Shown here one piece after another: positions 18,140 to 27,314 of a DNA stretch of 64,000 bases. Where the stretch lies: the NCBI RefSeq assembly GCF_000808535.1, contig NZ_JWLV01000015.1:1-64000 (forward strand), given 5' to 3'. The notes beneath the pieces were generated by a model that did no database searches, was not told the origin of the DNA, and saw only the letters and a list, made by a program, of their open reading frames with translations. The position numbers and the translations under genes are program-made. Each line of letters begins with the position of its first letter. The stretch's first letter is position 1. The stretch is from Vibrio sinaloensis. Its GTDB lineage: Bacteria; Pseudomonadota; Gammaproteobacteria; Enterobacterales; Vibrionaceae.

Positions 18140-18171
18140 TGATGAGTATTTTGGAAGATCTTTTGTCGCCG

Positions 18172-18852
18172 TTACGCGGAAACAGCGACCGCTTCGACCA
18201 ATTCTGCGATGGTGTCGGCGACAAAATCTGGATTCGATGCCGCAATAGGCTCACCGTGGTTATAACCGTACGTCAAACCAAATGAGTGGCAGCCCGCATT
18301 TTTCGCCGCTTTGATGTCGTTACTAGAGTCGCCCACCATCAGCATCTCTTGCGGCTGACAATTGTGTTTCTCAAGTAACCAGTTCAACGCCATTGGATTT
18401 GGCTTCTTCTCAGGGAAAGTATCTCCACCAATCACATCGACAAAGTACTTGTCTATGCCATGCTTGGCTAATACTTCAGGGACAAACTTCGATGGCTTGT
18501 TGGTTACAAGCGCCATAGTGAAGCCCGCTTTGTGCAGCTCGGCTAAGGTCTCTTTTACTGCTGGGTAGAGGTGGCTCAGTTTGTGACCGCTCTTTTCGTA
18601 GTAATCATCAAATAACACTCGAGCCTTAGCCAATAGCTCAGAAGACAAATCTGGTGATACCGTTAGGCTACGACTTAACGAACGACCAATGAGTACGTCT
18701 GCACCATTGCCGACGTAGTCACGGACTTGCGCTTCCGTTACTGCTGGGTAACCCAGTGCTTGTACCGCTTGGTCTGCCGCGACAGCCAGATCTGGAACGC
18801 TATCAAGCAGCGTTCCGTCCAAATCAAATGCGATTAATTTTATGTTGCTCAT
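18172..18852 (-). CDS. gph: Phosphoglycolate phosphatase
   Basis: This HAD-superfamily phosphatase removes phosphate from 2-phosphoglycolate formed during repair of oxidative DNA ends. The 226-residue protein has motif I FDLDGTLLDS with nucleophile Asp10, motif II LVTNKP, the conserved Lys in PEKKPNP and motif III MVGDSSNDIKAAKNAG. The cap domain is C1-type. It starts 4 bp after the rpe stop, so the two are surely co-transcribed, as in the E. coli dam-rpe-gph-trpS superoperon. Confidence 0.95.
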   Translation of the reverse strand: MSNIKLIAFDLDGTLLDSVPDLAVAADQAVQALGYPAVTEAQVRDYVGNGADVLIGRSLSRSLTVSPDLSSELLAKARVLFDDYYEKSGHKLSHLYPAVKETLAELHKAGFTMALVTNKPSKFVPEVLAKHGIDKYFVDVIGGDTFPEKKPNPMALNWLLEKHNCQPQEMLMVGDSSNDIKAAKNAGCHSFGLTYGYNHGEPIAASNPDFVADTIAELVEAVAVSA

Positions 18853-18856
18853 TGAA

Positions 18857-19528
18857 TTAGTTAACCTTTGCTAGCTCAGCGCGCATCTGGTCAATCACTT
18901 CTTTGTAGTCTGGCTGGTTGAAGATTGCAGAGCCTGCAACAAACATATCTGCGCCCGCTTCCGCGATCTCTTTGATGTTTTCTACTTTCACACCACCATC
19001 GATTTCAAGGCGAATATCACGACCCGATTCGTCAATCATCTTACGAACGGCACGCAGCTTATCGAGTGTTTTAGGAATGAAAGATTGGCCGCCAAAACCT
19101 GGGTTCACCGACATCAACAAAATCATGTCGACTTTATCGATAATGTACTCAAGATGAGAAAGTGGTGTTGCTGGGTTTAGAACCACACCTGCTTTACAGC
19201 CGTGCTCTTTGATCAACTGAAGCGTGCGGTCAACATGCTCAGACGCTTCGATATGGAAGGTGATCATTGACGCGCCTGCTTTCGCGAAATCAGGGATAAT
19301 GCGGTCAACTGGCTTCACCATAAGATGCACATCGATAGGTGCGGTAATCCCATAATCACGCAGTGCCTGACAAATCGGGGCACCAAAAGTCAAGTTAGGT
19401 ACGTAGTGGTTATCCATTACGTCAAAGTGAACCACATCAGCACCAGCTGCGAGCACTTTCTCTACGTCTTCACCAAGACGAGCCATATCCGCAGACAAAA
19501 TCGATGGAGCGATAAGGAAATCTTTCAT
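18857..19528 (-). CDS. rpe: Ribulose-phosphate 3-epimerase
   Basis: Interconverts ribulose 5-phosphate and xylulose 5-phosphate in the pentose phosphate pathway. The 223-residue TIM barrel starts [20 protein letters not shown]. It has the metal-binding [12 protein letters not shown] motif, [25 protein letters not shown] and the phosphate-binding GGVKVENI and FVAGSAIF loops. GAGGTCAGGT precedes the ATG. It lies 105 bp downstream of dam and 4 bp upstream of gph. Confidence 0.97.
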   Translation of the reverse strand: MKDFLIAPSILSADMARLGEDVEKVLAAGADVVHFDVMDNHYVPNLTFGAPICQALRDYGITAPIDVHLMVKPVDRIIPDFAKAGASMITFHIEASEHVDRTLQLIKEHGCKAGVVLNPATPLSHLEYIIDKVDMILLMSVNPGFGGQSFIPKTLDKLRAVRKMIDESGRDIRLEIDGGVKVENIKEIAEAGADMFVAGSAIFNQPDYKEVIDQMRAELAKVN

Positions 19529-19633
19529 ACCTGACCTCTAGTAGTAATTGGCATCATTGCACACTGAAGAAACTTTGCGCGCAATTCTACCTAAGCTAAA
19601 GGTCAGAAGATAGGGAAGCGTAATGAAATGTGA

Positions 19634-20461
19634 TTATTTGCCTGAAACAGGGCGGAATAAAGCAAGAAGCTCGTCAACCTTGTTACGCCCCGCACCATTG
19701 CGACTGATGGTACGTTTCACTTTAACCACATTCAGCTCCGCACCATGATAGAGGCGTCGGGTTAGCGTTGTATCGTGGTTGGAAATCAGAACAGGAATAC
19801 TACGCTCTGTGGCTGCGCGCTCCGCGACATCTGCCAATGCGGCTTGATCATCAAGGGTAAAACCATTGCCTGCGTAAGAGGTAAAGTTTGCAGTTGTCGA
19901 AAGGGGGGCATACGGTGGATCGCAATAGACCACGCTGCCTTTGCGCGCTCGTTTGAAGGTGTCATGATAGCCTTCGCATACGAACGTCGCTTTCTTAGCT
20001 TTCTCAGCAAAAAATTCGAGTTCAGCTTCTGGGAAATAAGGCTTTTTATAAGAACCGAATGGGACATTAAAGCCGCCTTTTTTGTTGTAACGGCACAAGC
20101 CATTAAAACCAAAACGGTTCATGTACAAGAAGGCGAGCGAGCGATACATCACGTCATCTGTCGCGTTAAACTGCTCACGAATATGCAGATACGCCTCTTT
20201 TCGGTTGTTCTCTGGACAAAACCAACGCTTGGCTTCAGAGATATACGTCTGCGGGTCGTCTTTGAGCAGGTTGTATAAGTTGATCAAATCTGGATTGATA
20301 TCCGCCAGCAGATATTGTTCATAGTCCGTGTTTAGGAATACAGAACCAGCACCAACGAACGGCTCCACCAGCTTACGAGCCTCTGGCAAGTGACGCTGGA
20401 TATCTTCGACAAGTCCGTATTTTCCACCCGCCCATTTCAGGAAGGCACGTTGCTTCTTCAT
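19634..20461 (-). CDS. dam: DNA adenine methyltransferase (GATC-specific)
   Basis: Methylates adenine N6 in GATC, guiding mismatch repair and the timing of replication initiation; it is essential in some vibrios. The 275-residue protein has the SAM-binding FVGAGSVFLN near residues 35-44 and the catalytic DPPY at 181-184, the alpha-class motif order of Dam and DpnM. The N-terminal KQRAFLKWAGGKYGL is diagnostic. It is downstream of damX with a 67-bp gap, and rpe follows. Codon use and context look native. Confidence 0.97.
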   Translation of the reverse strand: MKKQRAFLKWAGGKYGLVEDIQRHLPEARKLVEPFVGAGSVFLNTDYEQYLLADINPDLINLYNLLKDDPQTYISEAKRWFCPENNRKEAYLHIREQFNATDDVMYRSLAFLYMNRFGFNGLCRYNKKGGFNVPFGSYKKPYFPEAELEFFAEKAKKATFVCEGYHDTFKRARKGSVVYCDPPYAPLSTTANFTSYAGNGFTLDDQAALADVAERAATERSIPVLISNHDTTLTRRLYHGAELNVVKVKRTISRNGAGRNKVDELLALFRPVSGK

Positions 20462-20528
20462 CTACTGCTCTATCTATCAACCAAAATCGAGGCTGCGGAA
20501 TGTAACATATTTTGCGTCGAATCTCAGA

Positions 20529-22013
20529 CTATTTTCCGCGTTCAATCTCTCTATGAACCTGACTCAGTGATTTTGCCCAAGGTTCAAGCTGTTGTAACTC
20601 ATCGGAGAGTTCTGCCACGCCGTCTCGAGCGACTTGGATGGTCGGGAAGTTATCGTAGGTGACAATGAACCATTCCACATCATTGCGGACAGTTGGATAG
20701 ATATAAACGTTCTGTTTGAGTTGATAGGTGTCGAGGAATGCTTGTACATCAGCTAAATCAGTCACTGCTGCCAATTGCAAGGTGTAGCTGCGTGGTGAAA
20801 ATGCTTTCAGCTCCTCTTTGGTAAAAGAAAAGTTCACGACGGGTTGCGGTGCGACTTCTGGCTCAGATCCACTTTCAGGCTCTGGTGTTTCATCTTCCGG
20901 AATCGACGCCTCAACCACTTGGTCAATCGCGGAAGTATCCACCGTTTCTGGTTTATCATCGAGCAGGGCATCAACCACTTCTGAGGTAATCACCACGCGT
21001 TGATGCCCATCATCACTGCTGCCGACACTTGTCACTTCGCTTGTCACGGCTGGCGGCAAAGATTGCGAGTCATCTTCGGCGCTTGCCAGCATAGGGTCAA
21101 CCACAGGATCTGGGGTAATGATTGCTGAGTTAGATTCGGTTGATTCTGCGCTAGAAGTGGCATCGGGCAGCGTCGGTATCACGGTTTGTTCAACAGACTG
21201 CGTGATCTGCTGCATCTTATCGTTTGGTGAAGGCTGAGACATCATCCACCAGTAGCCAGCCCCAACAAGTAGCAGAAGAGTCACCACCACTAAGGCGATA
21301 TTGATGGGCGAGCCGATAATCGAACGGATAATGATCCTTTTTTCCACTTTGTGATCCCCTAATGCCATTATTTCGCCAGGACGGCGAGCCACTGTACGAT
21401 ACGCATTGCGTACTCGCTTCTCCATGTCATCTTCGACATATCTAACCACCAATTGCTCAAAAAATCGATCCGCTTCCGACTCGGAAAGGGCATCGATTTC
21501 GAGATCAATGGGTTTGTGTTCTTGCCCATAACTTAGACGCGTGAGCAATGCATCCAGTGTGTTTGACTGCGCAAACAACAAGACATTAACGGTCCAAAGT
21601 GGGTTTTGCTGAGATTCCAGAACCAACATCCATAGCTCTGAAATGAACGACTCACTGAGCAAATGCGCATCATCAATGGTGATAACAATGTCACATGCTT
21701 CCCCTTCCATCATTCTGACGAAAGATTCCACCAAAGAGTCTGAGGGATTAAAAAGCGGCTCCGACACCAACTGCGACAATACCGTCATACGACGTTGTTC
21801 ATCATCTTGATTCGGAAAACACAGCAGCAAGGCTTGATTCTTCTCTAATGCCCACGCTTCAAGATAACGCTGAGCGAGCCAAGTTTTACCCGCGCCGTTA
21901 TCACCAGCGATCGTCACTAAGTTAGAACCAAAGTTAGTCAACAACTGCAGTCTCTCAAGCAATTCGACTTGAGAGTCTAACTCCAACACATGCGAGTCAT
22001 GCGCCATGTTCAT
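20529..22013 (-). CDS. damX: Cell-division SPOR-domain protein DamX
   Basis: This inner-membrane division protein recruits to the septum by binding denuded glycan strands. The 494-residue protein carries an N-terminal ATPase-like region with Walker A GDNGAGKT (37-44) and Walker B-like IVITIDDAH. A single membrane helix follows (about 235-257, INIALVVVTLLLLVGAGYWW), then a low-complexity acidic, Ser/Thr/Pro-rich periplasmic stretch (about 260-400). A C-terminal SPOR domain begins near FSPRSYTLQLAAV. It is downstream of aroB by 97 bp, in the conserved aroK-aroB-damX-dam cluster. Two Met starts lie two codons apart. Confidence 0.92.
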   Translation of the reverse strand: MNMAHDSHVLELDSQVELLERLQLLTNFGSNLVTIAGDNGAGKTWLAQRYLEAWALEKNQALLLCFPNQDDEQRRMTVLSQLVSEPLFNPSDSLVESFVRMMEGEACDIVITIDDAHLLSESFISELWMLVLESQQNPLWTVNVLLFAQSNTLDALLTRLSYGQEHKPIDLEIDALSESEADRFFEQLVVRYVEDDMEKRVRNAYRTVARRPGEIMALGDHKVEKRIIIRSIIGSPINIALVVVTLLLLVGAGYWWMMSQPSPNDKMQQITQSVEQTVIPTLPDATSSAESTESNSAIITPDPVVDPMLASAEDDSQSLPPAVTSEVTSVGSSDDGHQRVVITSEVVDALLDDKPETVDTSAIDQVVEASIPEDETPEPESGSEPEVAPQPVVNFSFTKEELKAFSPRSYTLQLAAVTDLADVQAFLDTYQLKQNVYIYPTVRNDVEWFIVTYDNFPTIQVARDGVAELSDELQQLEPWAKSLSQVHREIERGK

Positions 22014-22110
22014 CCGCCACCCTAAAGATAATACTCAAAGATACCAACTCAGCGGCTTATACAACGAATTGTTGAGCTGTTTTCTGGGCTGGTATCACAC
22101 CAAGGTAAGA

Positions 22111-23199
22111 TTAAATATCGCGGCCAAAATCAATTGCTTGCTTGATAATGGCTTCAGGTACACCTTTTACAACGTCTGCTGTACCAATGCTTGTTGGTAA
22201 CACCAATCGAAGCTCACCCGCCAACACTTTTTTATCGCGCATCATATGACGCATAAAATCGTCAAACGTCATTTGCTCTGGAGTGTGTACAGGAAGTTTT
22301 GCTTTTTTAAGTATAGAGACAATTCGCTCAACTTGCGCTTCAGAGATAAGCCCATGAAGCTGGGCCGTTTTTGCCGCCATGACAGTGCCAGATGAGACCG
22401 CCTCGCCATGAAGCCAGTTGCCGTACCCAAGTTCCGCCTCAATCGCGTGGCCAAAGGTATGCCCTAAGTTCAGCAATGCACGAATGCCTGACTCTTTTTC
22501 GTCTTGAGCCACAACCTCTGCCTTAATCTCACAACAGCGTGCGATTGCGTAAGTCAGTGCGGTTTCATCGAGAGCGTACAGCTTGTCTAGGTTTTCTTCT
22601 AACCAAACAAAAAAGTCCTGATCGTAGATAATGCCGTACTTGATGACTTCAGCGATACCCGCCGCAAACTCACGTTCAGGGAGTGTTTTCAAACAATCGG
22701 TGTCGATCACCACCGCTTTAGGTTGGTAAAAAGCACCAATCATGTTTTTACCTAGTGGGTGGTTGACTGCAGTTTTTCCGCCAACCGAGGAGTCCACTTG
22801 TGACAGAAGCGTGGTTGGGATCTGAATAAAATCAACGCCACGCTGGTAACAAGCGGCTGAAAATCCGACTAAATCGCCAATCACACCGCCACCTAACGCA
22901 ATCACCACCACATCACGAGCGAAGTTCCCTTCTAGCAAGTAACTCATTACGGTATTGAAGGTCTCTAGTGATTTGTATTGCTCACCGTCTGGCAGTTCCA
23001 ATAGCGAGGATTCACAACCAAGTTGGTCAAGTAAAGAGAGGATTTTGTCGGCATAAAGTGGCGCTACAGTGACATTAGAAATCACTACCACTTTTTGTTT
23101 CTGCGCTAAGAAAGAAAGGTGGGCCGGATTATTAAACAATCCGGCACCAATTGAGATTGGATAGCTACGTTCGCCTAAGCTGACCGTAATCCGTTCCAT
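22111..23199 (-). CDS. aroB: 3-dehydroquinate synthase
   Basis: Second enzyme of the shikimate pathway, converting DAHP to 3-dehydroquinate with NAD+ and a divalent metal. The 362-residue protein has the NAD-binding [17 protein letters not shown] motif and [20 protein letters not shown]. Metal ligands are in the [20 protein letters not shown] and HGEAVSSG regions. GGAGAATACCC precedes the ATG. It lies 25 bp downstream of aroK, so the two form an operon. Length is typical. Confidence 0.97.
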   Translation of the reverse strand: MERITVSLGERSYPISIGAGLFNNPAHLSFLAQKQKVVVISNVTVAPLYADKILSLLDQLGCESSLLELPDGEQYKSLETFNTVMSYLLEGNFARDVVVIALGGGVIGDLVGFSAACYQRGVDFIQIPTTLLSQVDSSVGGKTAVNHPLGKNMIGAFYQPKAVVIDTDCLKTLPEREFAAGIAEVIKYGIIYDQDFFVWLEENLDKLYALDETALTYAIARCCEIKAEVVAQDEKESGIRALLNLGHTFGHAIEAELGYGNWLHGEAVSSGTVMAAKTAQLHGLISEAQVERIVSILKKAKLPVHTPEQMTFDDFMRHMMRDKKVLAGELRLVLPTSIGTADVVKGVPEAIIKQAIDFGRDI

Positions 23200-23224
23200 G
23201 GGTATTCTCCAATTGCTAAAAGTC

Positions 23225-23743
23225 TTAACGTTCTTCTAGCATTTTTACGATCTGGTTGGCTACCACTTTTGCACTTTGATCGTCTGTACGTACTGTGTAA
23301 TCCGCAATTTCTTCGTAAAGTGGGTTACGTTCACCTGCTAGGGCTTCCAACACTTCACGTGGATTATCAGTTTGTAATAATGGGCGCTTCTTGTCGCGGT
23401 TAGTGCGAGCAAGCTGTTTTTCAATCGTTGTTTCTAGGTAAACCACGATCCCGCGAGCAGAAAGACGATTGCGGTTTTCTTTGCTCTTGATTGAACCACC
23501 ACCTGTCGCAAGAACAATGCCTTGCTCTTCGGTAAGGTCGTTAATCACTTTTTCCTCGCGATCACGGAAGCCTTCTTCACCTTCTACGTCAAATACCCAA
23601 GCGATATCTGCGCCTGTACGTTCTTCAATAACGGTATCAGAATCAACAAACTCCATATGAAGTTGTTGAGCTAGGTGTCTACCGATTGTGCTTTTGCCGG
23701 CACCCATTGGGCCAACAAGGAAAATATTGCGTTTCTCAGCCAT
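23225..23743 (-). CDS. aroK: Shikimate kinase I
   Basis: Phosphorylates shikimate at the 3-hydroxyl using ATP. The 172-residue protein has Walker A GPMGAGKS at residues 11-18, the shikimate-binding [11 protein letters not shown] region with Asp, the FRDREEKVI segment, ATGGGSIK and the lid Arg in DKKRPLLQ. It is followed closely by aroB. The 176-bp gap separating it from pilQ contains a large two-tier hairpin (23823-23885), and its promoter is probably there too. Confidence 0.97.
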   Translation of the reverse strand: MAEKRNIFLVGPMGAGKSTIGRHLAQQLHMEFVDSDTVIEERTGADIAWVFDVEGEEGFRDREEKVINDLTEEQGIVLATGGGSIKSKENRNRLSARGIVVYLETTIEKQLARTNRDKKRPLLQTDNPREVLEALAGERNPLYEEIADYTVRTDDQSAKVVANQIVKMLEER

Positions 23744-23822
23744 GTTTAGCAGTAATTTACAACGTTAATTCAATGACATCGCCACAAGAAATGCCAGTCT
23801 ATAACTAGCGATGAAGATGCTT

Positions 23823-23885
23823 GTGGCACCGATTCCTCACAGATAATTCGTGATAAGACCCGAAATTATCTAGATATGGTGCCAC
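23823..23885 (-). other. Two-tier hairpin between pilQ and aroK
   Basis: The outer stem pairs GTGGCACC (23823-23830) with GGTGCCAC (23878-23885). The inner stem pairs AGATAATT with AATTATCT, with an extra CG/CG step. No T-run directly follows, so a simple terminator is unlikely. It may be an RNA leader element of aroKB, an mRNA processing site or an independent small RNA. Confidence 0.6.
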
Positions 23886-23919
23886 TAATGCAAATTTATT
23901 TTTTCAAAGTCACCATTTC

Positions 23920-25626
23920 TTACTGAATCACGACTTTCGGCGTAACAAAAATAAGCAGCTCACTTTTGCCCATTTGTTGATAAGAACGTCTAAACAACGC
24001 CCCCAAAAGCGGTAAATCACCAAGCAGAGGCACCTTATCCACCGTATCGGTAACACTGTGCTGGAAAATGCCCCCTAGTACGACCGTCTCGCCATTCTCT
24101 ACCAACACTTGGGTACCAATGCGCTGGGTATTGATCGCCACCGCTTCACCCGTTCCGGTTTTGACTACGTCACCAGGCCTATCTTGAGTAACATTTAAAT
24201 CCAGAACCAGACGGTTGTCAGGGGTGATCTGCGGCGTAACTTTTAAACTGAGCACCGCTTTCTTAAATGTCACCGTAGTCGCACCACTTGACGAAGACTC
24301 CAAATAGGGAATTTCTGTACCCTGTTCAATGTAGGCAGGCTTTTTGTTTGTGGTAATCAGGCGCGGACTTGAGATCACTTCGGCTTTTGACTCACGTTGC
24401 AAGGCTGAGAGCTCCAAGTCTAACAACAGATCTGAGCCTAATTTTGCCACTTGAAACGCTATCGATGACGCAGTCGCTGACGTGGCACCTAGGTTTACAT
24501 TTAAGAAGTCATCCACTGGCAAGTTGTCCCCTTCAAGCAACCCTGCTTGGAACAGGTTACTCTCAATAGAGCCGCCCACCGTGTTGTTTCCGTTCGTAGA
24601 AGTAAAGCCCCAACGGACACCTAGCTCATCTAAGTTACCTTCGTTGACACTGACAATGCGCGCTTCGATTTGAACCTGTTTTACAGGAATGTCGAGGGTG
24701 TCGATAATGTCGCGAATAACGTCAATATTCTCTTTCAAATCACGAATCAAAAGCGCATTAGTGCGTTCATCCACAGTTAAAGAGCCGCGCTCAGAGAGCA
24801 TACTGGCGGCTCCCTGCCCGCCGATCATTTCTGCAATTTCCGAAGCTTTGGCAAATTTAATTTTGATTATCTCTGAGCTCAAATCACCCAACTCTTCTTC
24901 TAGGCGTGACTTTTCCAGCATCTGCTGTTCACGCAAATCTAGCTCAGCCTTAGGTGCAACCAGAACCACATTGCCGTCAATACGCTTATCTAAGCCTTTC
25001 ACCTGAAGGATAATATCCAGCACTTGTTGCCAAGGCACACCATCAAGACGAAGCGTTAAATTGCCTTGAACCGAATCTGATACGACTAAGTTAAAGTCGT
25101 TGTAGTCCGCGATAAGCTGAAGCACGTTACGAACTGGGATATCTTGAAAATTAATCGATATTTTTTTGCCACTTTTTTCAAGAATACTTTTCTCTTGAGG
25201 TTTTGTTTCTACCTTGGGCTGAGTGACGACCACTTCGAGATAGTTACCCGTCAAATGGTAATCGTAGCCATAATCACCATCGACACTGGTCAGCAAAATG
25301 ACACGCTCTTCTTTACGGAACACCTCTATCGACGACACATTGGTAGCGAAGTCTTTCACATCCAATACGTAAAGCTTGTCGTCGGAAACGCTCGTGTCCA
25401 TCAGTTCAATACTCAGACCTTCTTGCGCTTTATGAATATCGACAGCGATGTGAGGCGTGGCCAGTTCGACCACTATTTTGCCGTTTTGCTGCGAATCAAC
25501 CCGAAAGTCTATCGAATTTAATTGATTCATAGCCTGCTGAGCATAACTGGTCGGCAATAGCACCAGCGCACAAATAACCATAGCGCCCTGAAGGAGGTAA
25601 CTTAATGGGTTTCTTAATCCTTTCAT
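23920..25626 (-). CDS. pilQ: Type IV pilus secretin PilQ
   Basis: Outer-membrane multimeric channel through which the type IVa pilus extends and retracts; in vibrios it also serves DNA uptake. The 568-residue precursor has a signal peptide ending near TSYAQQ, an N-terminal AMIN-like domain (about 35-135), a secretin/TonB short N-terminal domain (ISINFQDIPVRNVLQLIADY), an N1 ring domain and the C-terminal secretin domain with VPLLGDLPLLGALFR and ELLIFVTPKVV. It is last in the pilMNOPQ operon, 15 bp after pilP. Confidence 0.95.
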   Translation of the reverse strand: MKGLRNPLSYLLQGAMVICALVLLPTSYAQQAMNQLNSIDFRVDSQQNGKIVVELATPHIAVDIHKAQEGLSIELMDTSVSDDKLYVLDVKDFATNVSSIEVFRKEERVILLTSVDGDYGYDYHLTGNYLEVVVTQPKVETKPQEKSILEKSGKKISINFQDIPVRNVLQLIADYNDFNLVVSDSVQGNLTLRLDGVPWQQVLDIILQVKGLDKRIDGNVVLVAPKAELDLREQQMLEKSRLEEELGDLSSEIIKIKFAKASEIAEMIGGQGAASMLSERGSLTVDERTNALLIRDLKENIDVIRDIIDTLDIPVKQVQIEARIVSVNEGNLDELGVRWGFTSTNGNNTVGGSIESNLFQAGLLEGDNLPVDDFLNVNLGATSATASSIAFQVAKLGSDLLLDLELSALQRESKAEVISSPRLITTNKKPAYIEQGTEIPYLESSSSGATTVTFKKAVLSLKVTPQITPDNRLVLDLNVTQDRPGDVVKTGTGEAVAINTQRIGTQVLVENGETVVLGGIFQHSVTDTVDKVPLLGDLPLLGALFRRSYQQMGKSELLIFVTPKVVIQ

Positions 25627-25641
25627 CTCTAACCGTAATTC

Positions 25642-26154
25642 CTACTTGAGCGCCAACTTTACGCTACGTTTATTCCAACAACCTAATCCATCTGGAAGGG
25701 TCTCATTTATTTTTAGATAGTCATCTGCCACGTGTGTGACTTTGCCATTGTTCAATCCGATGTATTGCCCAGAGCTCACTTTCACTACATTGCCTTCAGG
25801 AGTTTGAACCAAGGCCGAGACTCTCCCTCCACTGCCCATGACACCTTTAAGGCGCAGTTTGCTGAGCGGGAAACGTTCAAGCTGTCCGGTTTTTCTCCGC
25901 TGTGCAGGTTGCCAACAGTCTGCCTTCGCTAGAGGCTGATTGAGGACAAGCGCCGCTTGAGGCAATACAAAAGGCTCGCGCTGGTTATGTGATTGATAGG
26001 CGGAGATTTGAAAATCGAACACGGGCTTTAAGTCCACCACATCTTGTCTTGCTTTACGTTCAACTTGCGCGACAAACTCGTCGAGAGACTCCTCATTCGC
26101 TTGGCAGCCAAGCAGAAACAGAGATAAGCCTAATAACGCCAACTTATTTTTCAT
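25642..26154 (-). CDS. pilP: Type IV pilus inner-membrane lipoprotein PilP
   Basis: This lipoprotein links the PilN/PilO inner-membrane complex to the PilQ secretin. The 170-residue precursor has a lipobox (LFLLGC, Cys near residue 17), a flexible region and a C-terminal beta-sandwich domain containing LSKLRLKGVMGSGGRVSALVQTPEGNV in two adjoining strands and a GQYIGLNNGKV loop. Its start overlaps the pilO end by 11 nt, indicating translational coupling. Confidence 0.94.
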   Translation of the reverse strand: MKNKLALLGLSLFLLGCQANEESLDEFVAQVERKARQDVVDLKPVFDFQISAYQSHNQREPFVLPQAALVLNQPLAKADCWQPAQRRKTGQLERFPLSKLRLKGVMGSGGRVSALVQTPEGNVVKVSSGQYIGLNNGKVTHVADDYLKINETLPDGLGCWNKRSVKLALK

Positions 26155-26734
26155 CTTCTACCTCCGGCTTAAATTGATAGGTGTAAGCTCGAACGCGAAA
26201 ATGCAGCGTGCTGCTCTCCTGACTAACGCGCTGCCAATCAATATCGTCAAAATTGATGATGCGCGGCAGCTCGGCAATCGCTTGACTGAAGTCTCCGATG
26301 CTGTGGTAGTGGCCAGTAAGTTCTATGTTGAGAGGCAAGCGATAAAGGAACTCTTGATTCTGTTTTTGCCCCCAATCAATTCGCGTAAATGTGAGCGAAT
26401 TTTTTAACCCTTCTTCGTTAACCGATGCCAACATGGAAGCGAGTTCTTTTTGGACTGGCAACTGACGTGATAGATAATCGTAACGCTCCGACAGCTCATC
26501 TAACTGAGCTTGGAGCTTGGGCAGAGTAGCGACTTTATTGGCTTTGATGGTCGCCGTGGATTTTAAGGTCACCTCTTGTTGACGAAGTTGTTCGATCTGC
26601 TCCATTTGCGGTTGCAGATAAAACCAATAGCCTGCCGCCTGAATCAAACCCGCGATTAGGAGTATGACAACCAGTTGAGGGAGCAAGGGCCATTCTGCCA
26701 ACTCTTCTATGTCTAACTCGTTGTAACTAGCCAT
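26144..26734 (-). CDS. pilO: Type IV pilus alignment protein PilO
   Basis: This bitopic inner-membrane protein heterodimerises with PilN in the pilus alignment subcomplex. The 196-residue protein has a short cytoplasmic N-terminus, one membrane helix (about 19-41, LPQLVVILLIAGLIQAAGYW), a periplasmic coiled coil (about 42-100) and a C-terminal ferredoxin-like domain. It overlaps pilN by 8 nt and pilP by 11 nt. Confidence 0.94.
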   Translation of the reverse strand: MASYNELDIEELAEWPLLPQLVVILLIAGLIQAAGYWFYLQPQMEQIEQLRQQEVTLKSTATIKANKVATLPKLQAQLDELSERYDYLSRQLPVQKELASMLASVNEEGLKNSLTFTRIDWGQKQNQEFLYRLPLNIELTGHYHSIGDFSQAIAELPRIINFDDIDWQRVSQESSTLHFRVRAYTYQFKPEVEDEK

Positions 26735-27314
26735 TGCTGCTTACCTCTACATTCTGTTTATTTGGTGCACTAGCAACAAAGGAGAAGGAGACATTAAAGC
26801 TTTGAAATTTCTTATTGAACCGCGGGGTGTCATGCACGATGGAGTGCATCTCTACGTTTCGAATGTGGGTGGAGCTCTCTAAGTTATCGAGCATGGTTGC
26901 CAAACGAGAAGTGGTATCGCTGATCCCTGATACACGCACCTGCAAGCCATTCATTTTCACCTTGTCGACATAGACACCTTCAGGGATGAGTTGCGGCAAT
27001 GTATTCATAAAGTCAGTGGTTTTATTACGCTGATTTTGTAGCTTCTCGACCACTGCAAGTCGCGTTAACAACGCCTTATGCTCCTGCTCTACTTCTTTTA
27101 AGGCATCAATCTGCTTATCAAGTTGGGAAATGTAGGCGTTGAGGTAATTCAAGCGAGACTGCTGTGCTTGGGTTTGGCGTTGAAGGTAGCTTGCCGCCCC
27201 CCACTGAGCGGCTACGGCAACAAGGACGCCAATTAAAAGCAAGCCAACGAATCGGTGTTTGTGACGGTCGCGTAGTTGATCACGCCATGGAATTAAATTG
27301 ACACTATGCAGCAT
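26727..27314 (-). CDS. pilN: Type IV pilus assembly protein PilN
   Basis: The 195-residue bitopic protein has the conserved cytoplasmic tail MLHSVNLIPWRDQLR, whose INLLPWR-like motif docks into PilM. A membrane helix follows (about 23-45), then a periplasmic coiled coil and a globular domain. It overlaps pilM by 11 nt. Confidence 0.94.
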   Translation of the reverse strand: MLHSVNLIPWRDQLRDRHKHRFVGLLLIGVLVAVAAQWGAASYLQRQTQAQQSRLNYLNAYISQLDKQIDALKEVEQEHKALLTRLAVVEKLQNQRNKTTDFMNTLPQLIPEGVYVDKVKMNGLQVRVSGISDTTSRLATMLDNLESSTHIRNVEMHSIVHDTPRFNKKFQSFNVSFSFVASAPNKQNVEVSSNG

